A stretch of DNA of 64,000 bases from Neocallimastix lanati (nom. inval.) (Eukaryota > Neocallimastigomycota > Neocallimastigomycetes > Neocallimastigales > Neocallimastigaceae), in NCBI GenBank assembly GCA_016946835.1, contig JACVTC010000004.1, positions 1 through 64,000 of the forward strand, written 5' to 3'. Shown in pieces: positions 8,701-16,968 of this stretch; position 1 is the first letter of the stretch, and every line of letters begins with the position of its first letter. The notes under the pieces were generated by a model. The model ran no database searches. It had not been told where the DNA came from and saw only the letters and a program-made list of their open reading frames with translations. Both the position numbers and the translations under genes were made by a program.

Positions 8701-9980
8701 ATTAACAATGAAAGCTCATTAATTTTCACAGGTATCCTAACGACTATTCCTTCAGAGTATTCATCGTCTCTAGTGGCAAGCATTATTCTACCACAACTAT
8801 GACCAACAACGGTATATTGGTATGGTAGAGAATTATAATATTTTTGTGACATAATATTTAAATTACTACACGTATCAATAAGTAATTTTCCAGATACACC
8901 ATCAACAGAGGCATCTACCATTGCAATATCCTCCTCTGTTATTTCTGTACTTTTACTTTTATAGTTATGATCAACATTATTAACTAATGTTGTAGTAGCA
9001 ACTACATTATTAATAGCGCCAACAACATTAGTGGTGGCTTTTACTAGTTTTAAACCTTGGGAAACTTGACTTCTTATTTTAGGCGCAGCATTCCAAAGCT
9101 GTCCAAAGGTAATATTACACTTGGTATTGCTTAAATCATCCCATACATCATATTCCTTATAATTAGAAAGCATTTTAATAATTCGATTTACCCGAGGTAT
9201 TTTCATACTATTATTATTATCATTATTATTATTATTATTAATACCATCTGTATTAATTAATTTATTTAATATATTTTTATTATTCGTTACATGATTATTA
9301 TCGATAATAGTTTCATTATTATTAATATTAATAGTATTATTATTATTAATATCATTTACGACTGGGGTTTTTCTAATAGTTCCGTTGTTACTATTATTAG
9401 GATTACTAGTATTATTATTATTATTTTTGTCTTTTTTTCTTTCTCTAGTTTGGTTAATTTCCCTTGGAGCTTCTACATTATCAACTTTTGAAGTTATTTC
9501 CTCTTTATTAGTAATTAAGTTTACATTAGACTGACTGGATGATGCAGTTTCGAATTCTTTAGAATTAGTACTAGATTTCAAAAATCTTTCTTTATCACGT
9601 ATTGCTTTTTCAATTTTCTTTTCTTTATTGATATTTGGTTGCATAATTATTGATGTTTGCAACTGTTTCTTATGAGGTATCACCTCTTCAGTTTCCAATT
9701 CTCTTTCTTTTCTTTTTCTTAATGCAGGAGTGTTTATAGGTCGTGGATTATCACGTAGGCTTTTATGAATTTTCCTTCCTTTTCCATTATCTAACTCAAC
9801 ATCACTTTCATCAAGTTTTCTTTTTGCCGCACCGACAAAATATTCTCCTACCTGATCATGACTTTTGATAGTATAATCCACTCTGTAGTCTTTACTTTCT
9901 GCATCAGAAGAATTGGAAGTATATTTTAATGAAGCTATTTTTTTGATGGGAGTGCTTCCTCTCCCTTCTACTGGTTTAAA
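5772..9980 (-). CDS. pol: E2 Pol polyprotein (protease-RT-RNase H-integrase)
   Basis: The long frame is open from 10004 and is read by -1 frameshifting out of gag at 9974-9980. The in-frame GTG at 9879-9881 is not a credible start. Residues are counted from that GTG. The Asn-rich N-terminus is followed by a retropepsin-like motif LLIDTCSN (333-340). Reverse transcriptase follows, with TTIDLYSGYHQI (626-637) and FIDD (691-694). RNase H has RTDAS (838-842), E883 and YTDHKPL (908-914). Integrase has an HHCC finger H1031/H1035/C1065/C1068 and catalytic D1097, D1156 and E1192 (D-x35-E). A GPY/F-type module (LEPYFNGPLKV, about 1323) ends the protein. No stop interrupts it. The protease departs from the usual D-T/S-G: it reads D-T-C-S here and D-S-C-S in E1, so this is a family trait and not damage. 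Confidence 0.95.
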   Translation of the reverse strand, partial: FKPVEGRGSTPIKKIASLKYTSNSSDAESKDYRVDYTIKSHDQVGEYFVGAAKRKLDESDVELDNGKGRKIHKSLRDNPRPINTPALRKRKERELETEEVIPHKKQLQTSIIMQPNINKEKKIEKAIRDKERFLKSSTNSKEFETASSSQSNVNLITNKEEITSKVDNVEAPREINQTRERKKDKNNNNNTSNPNNSNNGTIRKTPVVNDINNNNTININNNETIIDNNHVTNNKNILNKLINTDGINNNNNNDNNNSMKIPRVNRIIKMLSNYKEYDVWDDLSNTKCNITFGQLWNAAPKIRSQVSQGLKLVKATTNVVGAINNVVATTTLVNNVDHNYKSKSTEITEEDIAMVDASVDGVSGKLLIDTCSNLNIMSQKYYNSLPYQYTVVGHSCGRIMLATRDDEYSEGIVVRIPVKINELSLLIDFRIVEKEEPFYDMLINLKTIVDNRLFINPLNNCLCKYNMDGTISSITPINNSAIDEKYICSVNKLLEDNSKEKYAGGELKKLEGLPPMEYIHNTIFMNTLNEKYRTDIIHLLEDNIEIVATSSEELTPSLLSPHKINLKAGTKPIKQRAYRLTKLKTDILKEELTKLINKKLIEPSNSEWSSPIVLVPKPNGKWRMCVDYRKVNDSTIKDSYSIPYIDEIFDSLNGATIFTTIDLYSGYHQILMEEESIGITTFTTKFGNYQFKVMPFGLTNAPATFQREMNRILFPLIGKCVYNFIDDILIYSKTVEEHLQHIQQVLSILKENRLKLNIEKCHFMKTEVNVLGHRLTTKGLKPLDSKIEVIRDWKPPQDIHELRSFLGAVGYYRNFIDKYSQITACLCKLLRKGVKYVWTSEHQKSFEVLKEKLINAPILSFPQFDKEFIIRTDASYDGIGGVLLQKDNETGKEHPIHFISRSLTRAEKHYGITDLEGAALYYCITKLKPYIDGNPIPTIVYTDHKPLLGLFKNKEPHNARQTRWCLTASMLGVDIRYETGKKNVLADALSRMKNNKENVVLATKIINHDITNDENEALLSKVIHDFINEKFTTIDGIDYFIDGNNYRKLVTDLNERIKLILEAHNIGHDGYYKTYQRLRKSYYWNDMVNDVKRVVSKCEKCQLNRPQPYPEPTENLPTKVEGPFVHLGLDIIGPLVKTRSNNQYIIVAVDYFTKWVEAEPTENITSKDVIKFLINVFSRHGVPQVITTDNGAQFTSDMTKIFLDLYDVYIKFVTTYHPESNGLTENRNKEIGKLLRLLGTKNKDWDEVLPSALWALRTVKNSTTNHSSFELVYGREDQQPFDIAARPTKGINKSSDEILLEKFISHYRWTIEASENVKNANKYWAVRREEKQSMNQAKEIKEGDLVLVRNFSRTKLEPYFNGPLKVIKKKFNTVTLADPNSGILLNRNVHLKNIVKYNSATI
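9931..9980 (-). promoter_or_regulatory. E2 gag-pol -1 frameshift signal (TTTAAAC + pseudoknot)
   Basis: In the gag frame the minus strand reads CCT TTA AAC CAG TAG, so TTTAAAC (9974-9980) is a canonical X-XXY-YYZ heptamer two codons before the stop. After 8 nt come GGGAG (9961-9965), a 2-nt loop, GAAGC (9954-9958), one base, and CTCCC (9948-9952). After 12 nt comes GCTTC (9931-9935). S1 is GGGAG/CTCCC and S2 is GAAGC/GCTTC, an H-type pseudoknot. The pol frame upstream is closed by a TAA at 10005-10007, limiting the overlap to about 35 nt. Confidence 0.9.
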
Positions 9981-10927
9981 GGTCCTTTGGAAAAAATCTG
10001 TTTCTTATTTTCTTCTATAATGGCTTGTAGTTTGGGACAATGTTGTTGATAATGTCCAGGTTCCTTACAGAAGAAACAGGTTTTGACGGTAGAGTTTCTT
10101 GGTCCACGTGTAAGGTTCTCCCTTTCACTTTCATCAGAAACTTTCCTATTGTCCCTGTTTTCATAAGTATTTCTTGGTGGTGAACTACGACTCTTATTAT
10201 AATTATTATTATTATTGTTGGAAACATTTCTATTAGGACTTGGTACACGATGTAACCTCACAGCAAGTCTATCCACTTTTTCTGCAATTTCATAAGCCTT
10301 TGAAAGTGGTATATCATCAATTAAAGTTACTCTTTTCCAGGCCTCAATATTATTCTCAAGTGCATCAGCATAGTCCAAGATACTGATTTGTTTTTTGTGA
10401 GTTTTATCTAATTTTAAATATAATGTCCGATATCTTTTATTAAAATCCCTTACTTTTTCATTTCTACCAATTTTAAGAGCACGCAATTCCCTTAATAAGG
10501 TATTCTGATCTTCCTTTGCCCCATAGAATACTTCAAGAGCGTTGACGATCTCGACAAAAGAAGGATAACGGTTAGTTCTAACACTATCATTACTAGAACT
10601 ACTTGAACTAGTAGAGCTACTGGTGCTAGATCCTGACATCTCACCAGTATCAGTGGAACCATTCAATTCTACATCTTCTTCTGCTGTAGTAGCAGGTAGT
10701 TCTAATTCTTGGATAATTTGTCTTGGTTCACCAGTAGACGTTAATAGGCAAGCAACAAAAATAGTTTTTGGATCAGTGATATTTTGTAATTGGATCCATA
10801 ACTCAATTTCAGAAGCCCAAGATTTTATATCCAAATGGTCCTTGTTTAATTTATCAACATATTTTAGTTCCTTTTTAAGATCTTTAAATGAAGGAACATT
10901 AGTAGTATCATTAGTAACTGAAGCCAT
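9968..10927 (-). CDS. gag: E2 Gag polyprotein
   Basis: Capsid/nucleocapsid precursor. The frame is open to 10972, but the ATG at 10925-10927 (MASVTNDTTNV) matches the E1 start and is chosen. A capsid-like region contains FKDLKKELK, WASEIELW and YRTLYLKLD. A Ser/Thr-rich stretch follows in the place of the acidic stretch in E1, and then an Asn/Arg/Ser-rich linker. A zinc knuckle C-x2-C-x4-H-x4-C (CFFCKEPGHYQQHC) lies at residues 299-312 counted from the upstream ATG. The frame ends with a TAG inside the spacer of the frameshift signal. It is intact, about 319 residues from the preferred start. Confidence 0.92.
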   Translation of the reverse strand: MASVTNDTTNVPSFKDLKKELKYVDKLNKDHLDIKSWASEIELWIQLQNITDPKTIFVACLLTSTGEPRQIIQELELPATTAEEDVELNGSTDTGEMSGSSTSSSTSSSSSSNDSVRTNRYPSFVEIVNALEVFYGAKEDQNTLLRELRALKIGRNEKVRDFNKRYRTLYLKLDKTHKKQISILDYADALENNIEAWKRVTLIDDIPLSKAYEIAEKVDRLAVRLHRVPSPNRNVSNNNNNNYNKSRSSPPRNTYENRDNRKVSDESERENLTRGPRNSTVKTCFFCKEPGHYQQHCPKLQAIIEENKKQIFSKGPLNQ

Positions 10928-10985
10928 ATTTCTTGAGTAGAAATTATACAGTAATATAGGTAAAATATTCAAAATAAAAATAATA

Positions 10986-11056
<71 letters not shown>

Positions 11057-11329
11057 TTGTGTGTGTGAGTATGTTATAGATATATATAATATAGTATTAG
11101 AATTTATAAGTTTACAAACACTTCAGAGATTAGAAAAAAAAAATAGGTAAGTTTACAAACACTTCAGAGATAAAAAAAAAAAATAAGTAAAATTTTTTTT
11201 TTTTTTTTTTTTTGTTTTTTTTTTTTTTTTTTTTTTTGTTTTTTTTTTTGTTTTGTTTTATTTTGATATCCAAGATTAAAATATTTTATAATTATTGTTT
11301 ATTAAATTATATCTTTATAGTTATTTATA
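10928..11329 (-). other. E2 leader between gag and hairpin array, long homopolymer
   Basis: Contains a run of about 65 T (10989-11054), which is poly(A) in the sense RNA just upstream of gag. A 24-bp unit with AAGTTTACAAACACTTCAGAGA is duplicated at about 11108 and 11151, and T runs broken by G lie at 11191-11250. No gene. Confidence 0.55.
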
Positions 11330-11540
11330 TGAGGTTCGAAATACACTTCGACCACCTACAAGAAATATATTTTTAGGTTCGAATAACACTCGACCACCTA
11401 AGGAAATTTTATATTATTGGTTCGAATACCTTTCGATCACCAATAGAAGATATAATTATATTAAGGTTATAAGCTCGAATGACACTTCGACCACTTATAA
11501 TGATAATTATTTGGTTCAAGATACACCTCGACAACCAAAT
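11330..11540 (-). repeat. E2 leader hairpin array (5 co-varying units)
   Basis: Five hairpins in plus coordinates: AGGT/ACCT (11332-11357), TTAGGT/ACCTAA (11373-11401), TATTGGT/ACCAATA (11415-11445), TTATAAG/CTTATAA (11467-11500) and ATTTGGT/ACCAAAT (11509-11540). Each encloses TCGA, a 7-8 nt loop, TCGA and a 2-nt bulge (CC, CC, TC, CC, CA); the fifth has TCAA for the first TCGA. Outer stems differ between units yet remain complementary. The position matches the array in E1. Confidence 0.88.
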
Positions 11541-12528
11541 CAAACAGGTAGTAAAAAAAATATAGTAGTCCTTCTTCTTTGGCTCAATTTCACTTAACCA
11601 CAGAGTAAGAACAGTAAACAAAAATTTTTTTTTTTTTTTTTTTTTTTTGGAATTCAGTACACTAGAATTTCTTATATGTAGCACGGAATAAATTAATTGC
11701 TAAATTAAAAAAAATTAATATGGAAAATTTATAAATATTTCTTATATATATATTATTAGCTTTATATTATTTTCGGATCCGCAGATTCTTTACAGGGCCG
11801 TTCGACCTCCACTATTGAACCGTCAGAATAGTGAATATAACAGAGTAGTGTGTGCCTGTACGAACACGGGACCTTACCACTTTTTCTATTCTGTTATCAC
11901 TTGTATCACTAAACCTTATTCAATAATGCTCTACTACCTCCCTATGTGTAAAGCAATCCTTCTCCTATTCTCTAATATAAACGTCTAATTTTTATATCTA
12001 TATATATCAACAGTCTTGGTATCAATATATAGATACTATATATATGTATATATTTATAAATTTGAATTTATAATTTCAATTATAATATAATTTAGTCGAT
12101 AATATAAATACGAATTACTATATACACTTAATTGTAACAAAGCCTTAAGCTAAGGAGTTTTTCATCCAACAGCCGCCGATTACAATAAGTTATAAATTGT
12201 ATAAAAGTATTCTTATATTAATGAATAAATGTATAATATAATTAAATTATTATTCTTACTAATTAGTACTTGACAGGAATAAATATTTCAAAGTTTTATA
12301 TCACACTGTTTCTCTTGCACAAACAGAAATATAACAACTTTGTTGAATGAAATTATTTATCCAACTAATATAGTAAGGACGTAGGTGCTACTTTAAATTA
12401 TTAATATTTATTTATGTATATATTATATTTCTATATTATTGTAAAAAAAATTTTTTTTTTTTTTTTTTTTTTTATTTAATTAAATAAAATTATTGTGTAT
12501 GTTTTAATATTAGTTTTTAATTTTGAAA
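11541..12528 (-). other. E2 5' leader, structured, non-coding
   Basis: Nearly 1 kb between array and primer binding site. The part at 11775-11990 is markedly less AT-rich and holds a hairpin CACTATT/AATAGTG (11810-11816 with 11827-11833). It resembles the E1 leader in layout more than in sequence. No conserved frame is seen. Confidence 0.55.
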
Positions 12529-12546
12529 TCCCCGATATCTCCACCA
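12529..12546 (-). other. E2 primer binding site
   Basis: The minus strand reads TGGTGGAGATATCGGGGA, identical to the site in E1, 7 nt inside the 5' LTR. It is complementary to a tRNA 3' end with terminal CCA. Confidence 0.88.
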
Positions 12547-12553
12547 AACTTTA

Positions 12554-13629
12554 TGTTATGGTTCGAGGAATTCAAAAAAAAAAATTATATAATATTAAAA
12601 CACAAAAAAAAATTTTATTCTTTCACAATAATTTTTATTTATTTATTATATTTTTATTTTAATTTTTATTTTATTTTTATTATTATTTTTATTTATTTAT
12701 TTTATTTTTATTTTATTTTTATTATTATTTTTATTTATTTATTTTATTTTTATTTTATTTTTATTATTATTTTTATTTATTTATTTTATTTTTATTTTAT
12801 TTTTATTATTATTTTTATTTATTTATTTTATTTTTTTTTTTTATTTATTTATTTTTATTATTTCTATTTTTTTTTCTTTTTTTTTTTTTTTCTCTCTCTC
12901 CTAAAAAGGGGTTCCAAGGTAGTCAATTTATATCTTTTTGAAGATATAAAAGTAGCAAAGCCTCTGGAAGTAGTTGAAGAGATGGAAAAACAATAGATTT
13001 TTAAATCTTATTGATTATTTCCTTATTGTAATAAATAGAAATTTTATTATTTCCTAATATTCAAATTAACCAAAATAAATCTATAATATAAAAGATGCAT
13101 TATAGATAAGAATTAAACAAAAAAAAGAGAAGCAGTATTACAATAAAATTGAATACTTTAACTTAATTTTGATACTAATTTAATATGTAATCTTATATAT
13201 TAATTTGAATGACATAATAGAAAATAAAATACATTTATTAATATATGAAAAATCTTTTACAATTTTAAATACAGAAAATTTTATTTTATTTATTTCTTTC
13301 ATTTCAATTATTTCTTAATTCGAAAGACAGAAATATTGATAAAGTTATTTAAGTTGTTTATATACAGGAATTATTCCTTATTTAGAAAAATAATACTAAA
13401 AGTAATTAGTACTATGTTATTGCTAAACTCTCATAAATTTAATTTACCTTTATAAGGAATGAACATAAATTTAAATTAAATTTTATGTATAAACTTAAAT
13501 TTTCAGATCAAATAATATAGTAAAATTATTAATGTAAAGAATACATAAATTTATTAATATTTTAAAATTCACCTTGACTATATTAAAAGGTTTTTAATAA
13601 GAATCAATTTATTACTTCATTCTTTATCA
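12554..13629 (-). repeat. E2 5' LTR (1076 bp)
   Basis: Same length and, by eye, same sequence as 4673-5748. It includes the 42-bp T/A tandem repeat (about 12656-12826), which creates a spurious plus-strand phenylalanine/isoleucine-rich frame at 12523-12996. It should carry the element promoter for minus-strand transcription, but I could not pick a TATA box with confidence in such AT-rich DNA. Confidence 0.92.
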
Positions 13630-13633
13630 TAAC
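13630..13633. other. Target site duplication TAAC, right copy
   Basis: TAAC directly follows the right LTR of E2 and equals 4669-4672. Confidence 0.75.
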
Positions 13634-13643
13634 TAGTAAATTA

Positions 13644-13716
13644 GTAACTATGGTTCAATGGTAAGTTACCATAACCATCGGGCTGAACCCTTAGGGTTCG
13701 ACACCAACTCTTTCCA
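13644..13716 (+). other. tRNA-like relic or Pol III box-like sequence
   Basis: TGGTTCAATGGTA (13651-13663) resembles an A box, and GGTTCGACACC (13695-13705) differs from the B-box consensus GGTTCGANTCC at one fixed base; they are 44 bp apart. The 3' part (TTCGACACCAACTCTTTCCA) looks like a tRNA T-loop plus acceptor. However, the D, anticodon and T stems do not pair. The stretch instead folds as ATGGTT-CA-ATGGT/ACCAT-AACCAT (13650-13678) and GAACCC/GGGTTC (13685-13699). Possibly a decayed tRNA gene. Confidence 0.4.
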
Positions 13717-13764
13717 AATTTTAATTACTTTTTATTTATTATAACTAGAATATTAAAGAAATTA

Positions 13765-13804
13765 CTAGTGTTTATCGGTTAAACAATTGAACCGATAAAA
13801 CTAG
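13765..13804. repeat. Perfect inverted repeat
   Basis: TTTATCGGTT (13771-13780) and AACCGATAAA (13790-13799) form a 10-bp perfect stem around a 9-nt loop, extended by CTAG/CTAG with small bulges. It lies upstream of the gag-like locus. Role unknown. Confidence 0.6.
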
Positions 13805-13960
13805 AAAAATCTATTTTATTAATATTTTTTATCATTTTTTATCTAAGATTCATTTTCTAGAAAGAAAACTTGTTTTCTTTAATTTTCTTTAATTTTCTTT
13901 TATTTCTAATAATTACTAATAACAACTGATAACTTAAAATAATTAATTTTCCTGAAAAAC

Positions 13961-13969
13961 TATAAATAG
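13961..13969 (+). promoter_or_regulatory. Candidate TATA box
   Basis: TATAAATAG lies 242 bp upstream of the gag-like frame at 14211, in an otherwise unannotated AT-rich stretch. In this base composition such a match is weak evidence. Confidence 0.3.
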
Positions 13970-14210
13970 GTGTAAAATTTCATAATAAAATATTTTTACT
14001 TGTGCTTTTATTAATTAAATTTAAAGTAATTTAAAATATTACAATGATTAATTAATAAAATAATAATTTACATTTTTACTAATAAAAAACTTATTTTAAT
14101 AAAACATATTTTGAATTACTTTAGTGTCGAGAACCTTTTGTGTAAAAAACCTTATAACAATCTTAAGTAACAGTAAGATTTGTTACAATTATTATTATTA
14201 TTATTATTAA

Positions 14211-14564
14211 TTGTTAACAATGAGAAATAACAATTTTACTGACCATCGGGTAGACACTGGGTCCTTTCCAAGAATTACTGGATCTAATAGAAACGCTGAA
14301 ATTTGGAAGTTTAAAATTAATGATTGGTTTAAGAAGGAAGGTATTACTACCGATGAATATAAATTTAGTTACATAATTATGGCTGCTGAAGATGACATCG
14401 TAAAGGTAATTATGGAAAAAGTAAGAGAGGTAAATAGAACTCTTACTTTAGATGAATGTGTTGTTCTCATAAAAAAAAGATATTGGAGGGAAAACCAAAG
14501 GAATAACAATTATGAAAATATATTACAAGAATCTCACTGGAAAAATAAAAAAAAGTTTAAATAA
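14211..14564 (+). pseudogene. Gag-like fragment, N-terminal part
   Basis: A 117-residue frame whose segment GSNRNAEIWKFKINDWF, followed by GITTDEYKFSYIIMAAEDD, resembles the N-terminal capsid pattern of LTR-retrotransposon Gag proteins (FTG..NAE.W.F....YF...GI.D). The likely start is the second ATG (14220). The frame stops right after an A8 run (about 14547-14554). The +1 frame continues with the overlapping Asn-rich frame at 14512-15879, suggesting one coding region broken by a homopolymer indel, or +1 shifting. No zinc knuckle, protease or RT follows, so this is an orphan gag-like locus and not a whole element. Confidence 0.55.
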
Positions 14565-15879
14565 TTATAAAAATTATTCATCTAATATACAACCAAGGGA
14601 TACATATATTAATAACTTTAGTAATTCATTGAATAAAGGAAATAATAGAATATCTATTAACAGTTCTTCCAACAACTACAATGGATACATTGTTAATAGT
14701 AATTATAGGAATTATAATGATAATACATTTAACACATGGAGTGGAAATAGTAATCAGAGAAATTTTAGGAATTATAGAAGATTTAATATGAATAATGATA
14801 ATAACAATAATTTAAGTATTAGCAATGAAAATTATAATAACAGTAATAATAATTTTTACAATTTAAGAAAAAGGAAAATTTTAATACCAAATTTAAATAA
14901 TAATTCAACAATTAATAATAGTAATAAAGGCAATAATTATACAGGAAATGACAAAAATAAAGATAGTAACAATATTAATAATATTAATGAAAATGCAATT
15001 AATAATAATTCAATCAATAATATTGTCAATAATAGTATATCTAATTTGGTTTCAAATAATAATATTAACAATAATAAAAATGACGCGTTGGATAAAACAG
15101 TAAATGTAGAACAAAATAAATTAAACGAGTTAAAAATGGATAATTTCAGAGGAAATAATAAAATAGGGAATGCTAATAATGGAAAATGTGAAACAAATAA
15201 TAATAGTATAATTACTAAAGAAGAAAATAAAAATAATTCCAATGGTAATGATGATATTAAGAAAAATCAAAATAATAATATAGAAATTAATAATATTATA
15301 ACAATAAAAATTAAAACTATTGATAATAATGAAGATAATAATTTAAATGGTAAAAAGAATAAAGATAATAATGATATTATTGAGAATTCTAAAAATATAA
15401 TTTATAAGAAAAATTGTAATAAAAATGTAAATGAAGAAATAAATATTAAAGAATCTGTACAAGTTGATAATATTATCAGTAGTTTGACTAAAGAATCAAA
15501 AATTATTGATAATAAAAATTCAAAAATAAACAATATTCAAATTATTCCAAATAATAATAATAACGAGCAATGTATAAATAAAAAGTATTCAGTTAATAAT
15601 AAAAATTCCCAGATTGATTTTAGTAAAATTATAAATATAGATAGTGATAAGGAAATAAAAATTAAAATTAAAAAGAATATTAAAATTCCACCTATTGGTA
15701 TTCAAAATATTGGTAAAAATAAAATAAATATTAATAAATTAATGATGCCCAAACCTGAGATCGCGTTAAAAGATATTATTATTTATAGTAACAATCGCGT
15801 TGATACCAAACGAACAATTAGGAATATTATAGATACAAAAGAAAATAAAATTTTAAAAATTATTATTTATATTAATTAA
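14512..15879 (+). pseudogene. Asn-rich continuation of the gag-like locus
   Basis: A 455-residue open frame, overwhelmingly Asn, Ile, Lys and Ser, with basic patches (YNLRKRKI, FRNYRRF) and a less repetitive C-terminus (MMPKPEIALKDIIIYSNN). It overlaps the gag-like frame by about 50 nt in the +1 frame and has no clear start of its own. The long stop-free length in AT-rich DNA argues it was coding recently. I recognise no domain. Function unknown. Confidence 0.4.
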
Positions 15880-16393
15880 ACCTTATATATTTTTTTAAAA
15901 AAAAATATATAGTTTAATTTTTAGCAAGGGCATTTCTGATATAAAACAAATATGTGTAGTAACATATTTGTATATTTAATAATAATTATTAAATATTAAA
16001 TTTATATCTTTTTGATAATAATTATTTTATTTTATTTTATTTCAATATGTATTATTATAATTATAATAATAATTATAATACTTTATTTCATATAAAATTT
16101 ATATAGTTCTATATATTAGAATATATAATTAATATATTACCTATTTCTTATAAATTAAATTATTTATATTAGAAATAGAGAACTCTCTTGTAAATTTTTA
16201 GGAATTAGAATTATTATTTTAATTGTACGAATATTATAATTTTATTAATAAAATTTACTAAACTACCATTATTTAAAACCCACTGCTTATAAATTATTGC
16301 ACATAAAAGTCCCGCATATCACGTATTAAATCAGATGATAAATATCACACATATATATATGTAAAATTATTATAAAATGTATGTTATAAATAA
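15880..16393. other. Gene-free AT-rich spacer with perfect hairpin
   Basis: Holds ACAAATATGT/ACATATTTGT around a GTAGTA loop (15946-15971), 67 bp after the Asn-rich frame, possibly its 3'-end structure. Nothing else is recognisable. Confidence 0.45.
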
Positions 16394-16618
16394 TCAACAA
16401 TGTAATATTTTAATATATTGAACTTTTAATAATAAATAAAAAAAAATTTTATAACAAAAACTAATTAAATTAGTTTTCATATGTTGAGATGATGACCCAT
16501 CTTTTTCCTTATTAGGAATATTGAATTTACTATTGTTTTGATTCACAGGGGATTCCCGTGACTTTTTATTATCTTCATCTTTATATAATCTTAATTTAGA
16601 AGTACCAATTACCAACAT
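16394..16618 (-). CDS. Small hypothetical frame (74 aa)
   Basis: A minus-strand frame beginning MLVIGTSKLRLYKDEDNKK, with a hydrophilic first half of mixed composition and a hydrophobic AT-driven tail. The first 45 residues look more protein-like than chance AT-rich translation and could be a first exon or a transposon scrap. No homology recognised, and no splice partner was found. Confidence 0.2.
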   Translation of the reverse strand: MLVIGTSKLRLYKDEDNKKSRESPVNQNNSKFNIPNKEKDGSSSQHMKTNLISFCYKIFFYLLLKVQYIKILHC

Positions 16619-16818
16619 TTATATAATATATAGAATTTATATTTGGTGAAGTTTTTTTTTATAGTTTTAATAATTATTTATTTTATTTTACCCTTTTTTT
16701 TTTTATATAATTATATTTTATAATTTTCTTTAATTTTATTTTGTATTATTTATACATTTTATTTTATCATTTATTCATTTTATTTTATTTTTTAATATTT
16801 TAATAAGATGAATTTCAT

Positions 16819-16868
<50 letters not shown>

Positions 16869-16968
16869 CTAGGAATAAACTTTATTTAATAATATTTTTT
16901 TTTTTTTTTTAAAAAATACATGAAATTTAAATACATGAAATTTTTTTTTTTATATTAATATTAAAAAA
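16619..16968 (-). other. LINE 3' UTR and poly(A)-like tails
   Basis: Downstream of the LINE stop codon (minus strand) are T runs in plus orientation at 16899-16908 and especially about 16820-16865 (around 45 T), separated by an AATAAAG-type signal and the short repeat CATGAAAT. This is the expected 3' end of a poly(A)-tailed non-LTR retrotransposon. Confidence 0.6.

Larger units (their letters stand above)
4673..13629 (-). mobile_element. Complete Ty3/gypsy LTR retrotransposon E2 (8957 bp)
   Basis: Full-length minus-strand element: 5' LTR 12554-13629, primer binding site 12529-12546, structured leader with hairpin array, gag, -1 frameshift signal, intact pol (PR-RT-RNaseH-IN), polypurine-like tract and 3' LTR 4673-5748. 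The two LTRs have exactly the same length and showed no difference where I compared them by eye. There is a 4-bp target duplication. Together these say the insertion is recent and the element may be competent. There is no chromodomain after the integrase; pol ends with a GPY/F-type module. Confidence 0.93.

Noticed and set aside
9879-9881. GTG as start of E2 pol
   Set aside because: Non-ATG, with no reason to start there. The frame is open further upstream and a frameshift signal joins it to gag.
12523-12996. Plus-strand 157-residue frame rich in Phe/Ile/Tyr
   Set aside because: Translation of the 42-bp T/A tandem repeat inside the LTR; the reading has no protein character.
13644-13716. Functional tRNA gene
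   Set aside because: A-box and B-box likeness is present, but the acceptor, D, anticodon and T stems do not pair in any register tried.
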